Assembly (NCBI GenBank): GCA_009829735.1
Contig: CM020618.1
Coordinates: 39,160,894-39,224,893, forward strand
DNA from: Pyropia yezoensis
Lineage: Eukaryota > Rhodophyta > Bangiophyceae > Bangiales > Bangiaceae
Direction: 5' to 3'
Length of the DNA stretch: 64,000 bases
Shown one piece after another: positions 63,052 through 64,000 of the stretch. Position 1 is the stretch's first letter. Each line of letters begins with the position of its first letter. The notes beneath the pieces are model-generated. The model saw nothing but the letters and a program-made list of their open reading frames with translations. It had not been told where the DNA came from and ran no database searches. The translations under genes and the position numbers were made by a program.

Positions 63052-64000
63052 TCAATATTCTTGTTGCGCGTCTGTTGCGGGTGAGCTCGGCTCGTCCCAC
63101 GGCTCTTGATCAGCTCCTTCCTTCTCGTCATCCTCCGAGTCCGATTCCAGGATCTTGCCGGCTCTGGCCACCGGAGTGCCCTCAATCCCGTTCCGACGCG
63201 TGTAGGCGCAGACGTCCGCAATGGGCAACCGGTTGGAGGGTTCCCGGGTATCATCAGCCAGGTTGAAACCGAGCCAGCGCACTCGCAGGTACAGGCGCCC
63301 GTCCCTCCAGGCATGGTCAACGAACTTGACGTAGACATCTTCTCGGCCGTCTTCTTGAGATAACCAGGGTACTGCGGCCCGCTTACGCCGGGTCAGATCC
63401 CGTTTGCTTGGCGGTGGAGCTCGGGTGACATGGTCGCTGCTCACCCGGTACGGGGAGCCATCCACGTCTACAAGGAATGTCCAGCCATCCGTACTCAGGA
63501 TTTCGTAGGGCCCATCCGTCTTAGATTCCAGCTTCCCCCGGGTCTTGCTATGATTGTCCACAAAAACCCAGTCGCCACTACCCAGTTTTTTGTTCTTCTC
63601 CCGAACACCCTTGTCATAGTCCCTCTTGTATCGCTCCTGGGTCTTCGCGATTGACTCCTTGACTCTTGAGAGCAGGAGCTTCAGTTGTTCCAGGAACTCA
63701 TCCTTTGCCTTGGGACCTGACTTCAGGGCAGGCTTAAGACCGTCTGGTACTCTTTCCAGGGAGAAGTTGGTCAGCCGCCTTGAGGTGACAAAGTCGAGTG
63801 GAGCGACCCCCGTTGTCCGCTGAACTCGAGAGTTGTAGGCTAGCGTGAGGACAGCCAGGAGCTCGTCCCAGTCTTCTTGATGCTCCTCAACGTAGGGCCG
63901 TAGCATGTCCACCAGGGTCCGGTTGAATCGTTCCACCTGGCCGTTCATTTGTGGGTGATACGTCGCGGTGAACAAGTTCTTGATACCCATCAGGTCACAG
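63052..64000 (-). CDS. pol: Element D pol, C-terminal part (integrase end and chromodomain), partial
   Basis: The frame is open from the right window edge to the stop at 63052-63054, about 315 codons. It begins in the integrase core (DLMGIKNLF, TATYHPQMNGQVERFNRTL, with the catalytic Glu). It continues with the integrase C-terminal fold (RYKRDYDKGVREKNKKLGSG, DWVFVDNHSKTRGKLESK) and ends with a chromodomain-like stretch (VKFVDHAWRDGRLYLRVRWL, GFNLADDTREPSNRLP). The usual TWE of the chromodomain is TRE here, so one aromatic cage residue is missing. An acidic tail (ESDSEDDEKEGADQEPWDE) follows. The frame is undamaged in this window, in contrast to the antisense gene beside it. Confidence 0.88.
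   Translation of the reverse strand, partial: CDLMGIKNLFTATYHPQMNGQVERFNRTLVDMLRPYVEEHQEDWDELLAVLTLAYNSRVQRTTGVAPLDFVTSRRLTNFSLERVPDGLKPALKSGPKAKDEFLEQLKLLLSRVKESIAKTQERYKRDYDKGVREKNKKLGSGDWVFVDNHSKTRGKLESKTDGPYEILSTDGWTFLVDVDGSPYRVSSDHVTRAPPPSKRDLTRRKRAAVPWLSQEDGREDVYVKFVDHAWRDGRLYLRVRWLGFNLADDTREPSNRLPIADVCAYTRRNGIEGTPVARAGKILESDSEDDEKEGADQEPWDEPSSPATDAQQEY

Larger units (their letters stand above)
60890..64000 (-). mobile_element. Ty3/Gypsy chromovirus D, minus strand, partial
   Basis: Pol enters from the right edge on the minus strand and ends at 63052. To its left an opposite-strand ORF runs from 60890 to 62905, convergent with pol. This is the same layout as copies A and B, although D is clearly diverged in sequence. 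The LTR must lie further left (see 59601-60889). Confidence 0.85.

Overview
The window is nuclear DNA of a GC-rich eukaryote. It holds eukaryote-only genes (an RNA polymerase III subunit, a DP-type partner of E2F, a ribosome biogenesis factor, a coatomer-type small chain), short spliceosomal introns with GTACGT, GTGCGT or GTAAGT donors, Ala/Gly/Pro-rich proteins, and many poly-G/poly-C tracts (one run of 60 C). Gene style and retroelement load fit a bangiophyte red alga of the Porphyra/Pyropia kind. That assignment is inference from style; no organelle or rRNA marker is present to prove it.

Layout. 1-5.5 kb: 3' part of a Ty3/Gypsy chromovirus (copy A: pol, an antisense gene, 3' LTR). 7.3-9.4 kb: a decayed minus-strand Gypsy element of another lineage (E). 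9.6-10.3 kb: a Tc1/mariner remnant (T1). 11.9-19.1 kb: a secreted TIMP/netrin-like protein and two paralogous two-exon type I membrane proteins (X1, X2) of no family I recognise. 20.7-21.6 kb: a second Tc1/mariner copy (T2) with perfect 27-bp ends. 22-25.2 kb: a MITE-like element, a decayed DDE-type transposase and a pogo/CENP-B-like transposase cut by an LTR. 25.2-35.0 kb: an almost complete chromovirus (copy B: LTR, gag, pol, antisense gene, LTR). 35.0-38.2 kb: a truncated Ala/Gly-rich exon, a lower-GC multi-exon gene and a small MITE. 40.3-53.9 kb: a housekeeping block: DP, RPC6, a PPCDC/HAL3-type flavoprotein, a zeta-COP-like gene divergent from LTV1, and a protein ending in a bZIP basic region. 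54.8-55.2 kb: a 16-bp tandem repeat. 55.6-58.2 kb: a decayed kinase-like gene. 58.3-59.6 kb: an unrecognised Ala-rich gene. 60.9-64 kb: a third chromovirus (D), minus strand, running off the right edge.

The most interesting signal is the retroelement architecture. In copies A and B the strand opposite pol carries a 647-codon gene, identical in length in both copies, whose ATG lies just inside U3 of the 3' LTR. The more diverged element D has an antisense ORF of similar length (671 codons read through two TAG stops) in the same place, and a central block is recognisably related. This looks like a lineage-wide accessory protein of algal chromoviruses expressed from the LTR in the reverse direction. 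Its function is unknown.

Several host genes (DP, the PPCDC-like gene) only read sensibly if the frame changes at long G/C homopolymers, so assembly errors there are likely and the predicted proteins should be used with care.
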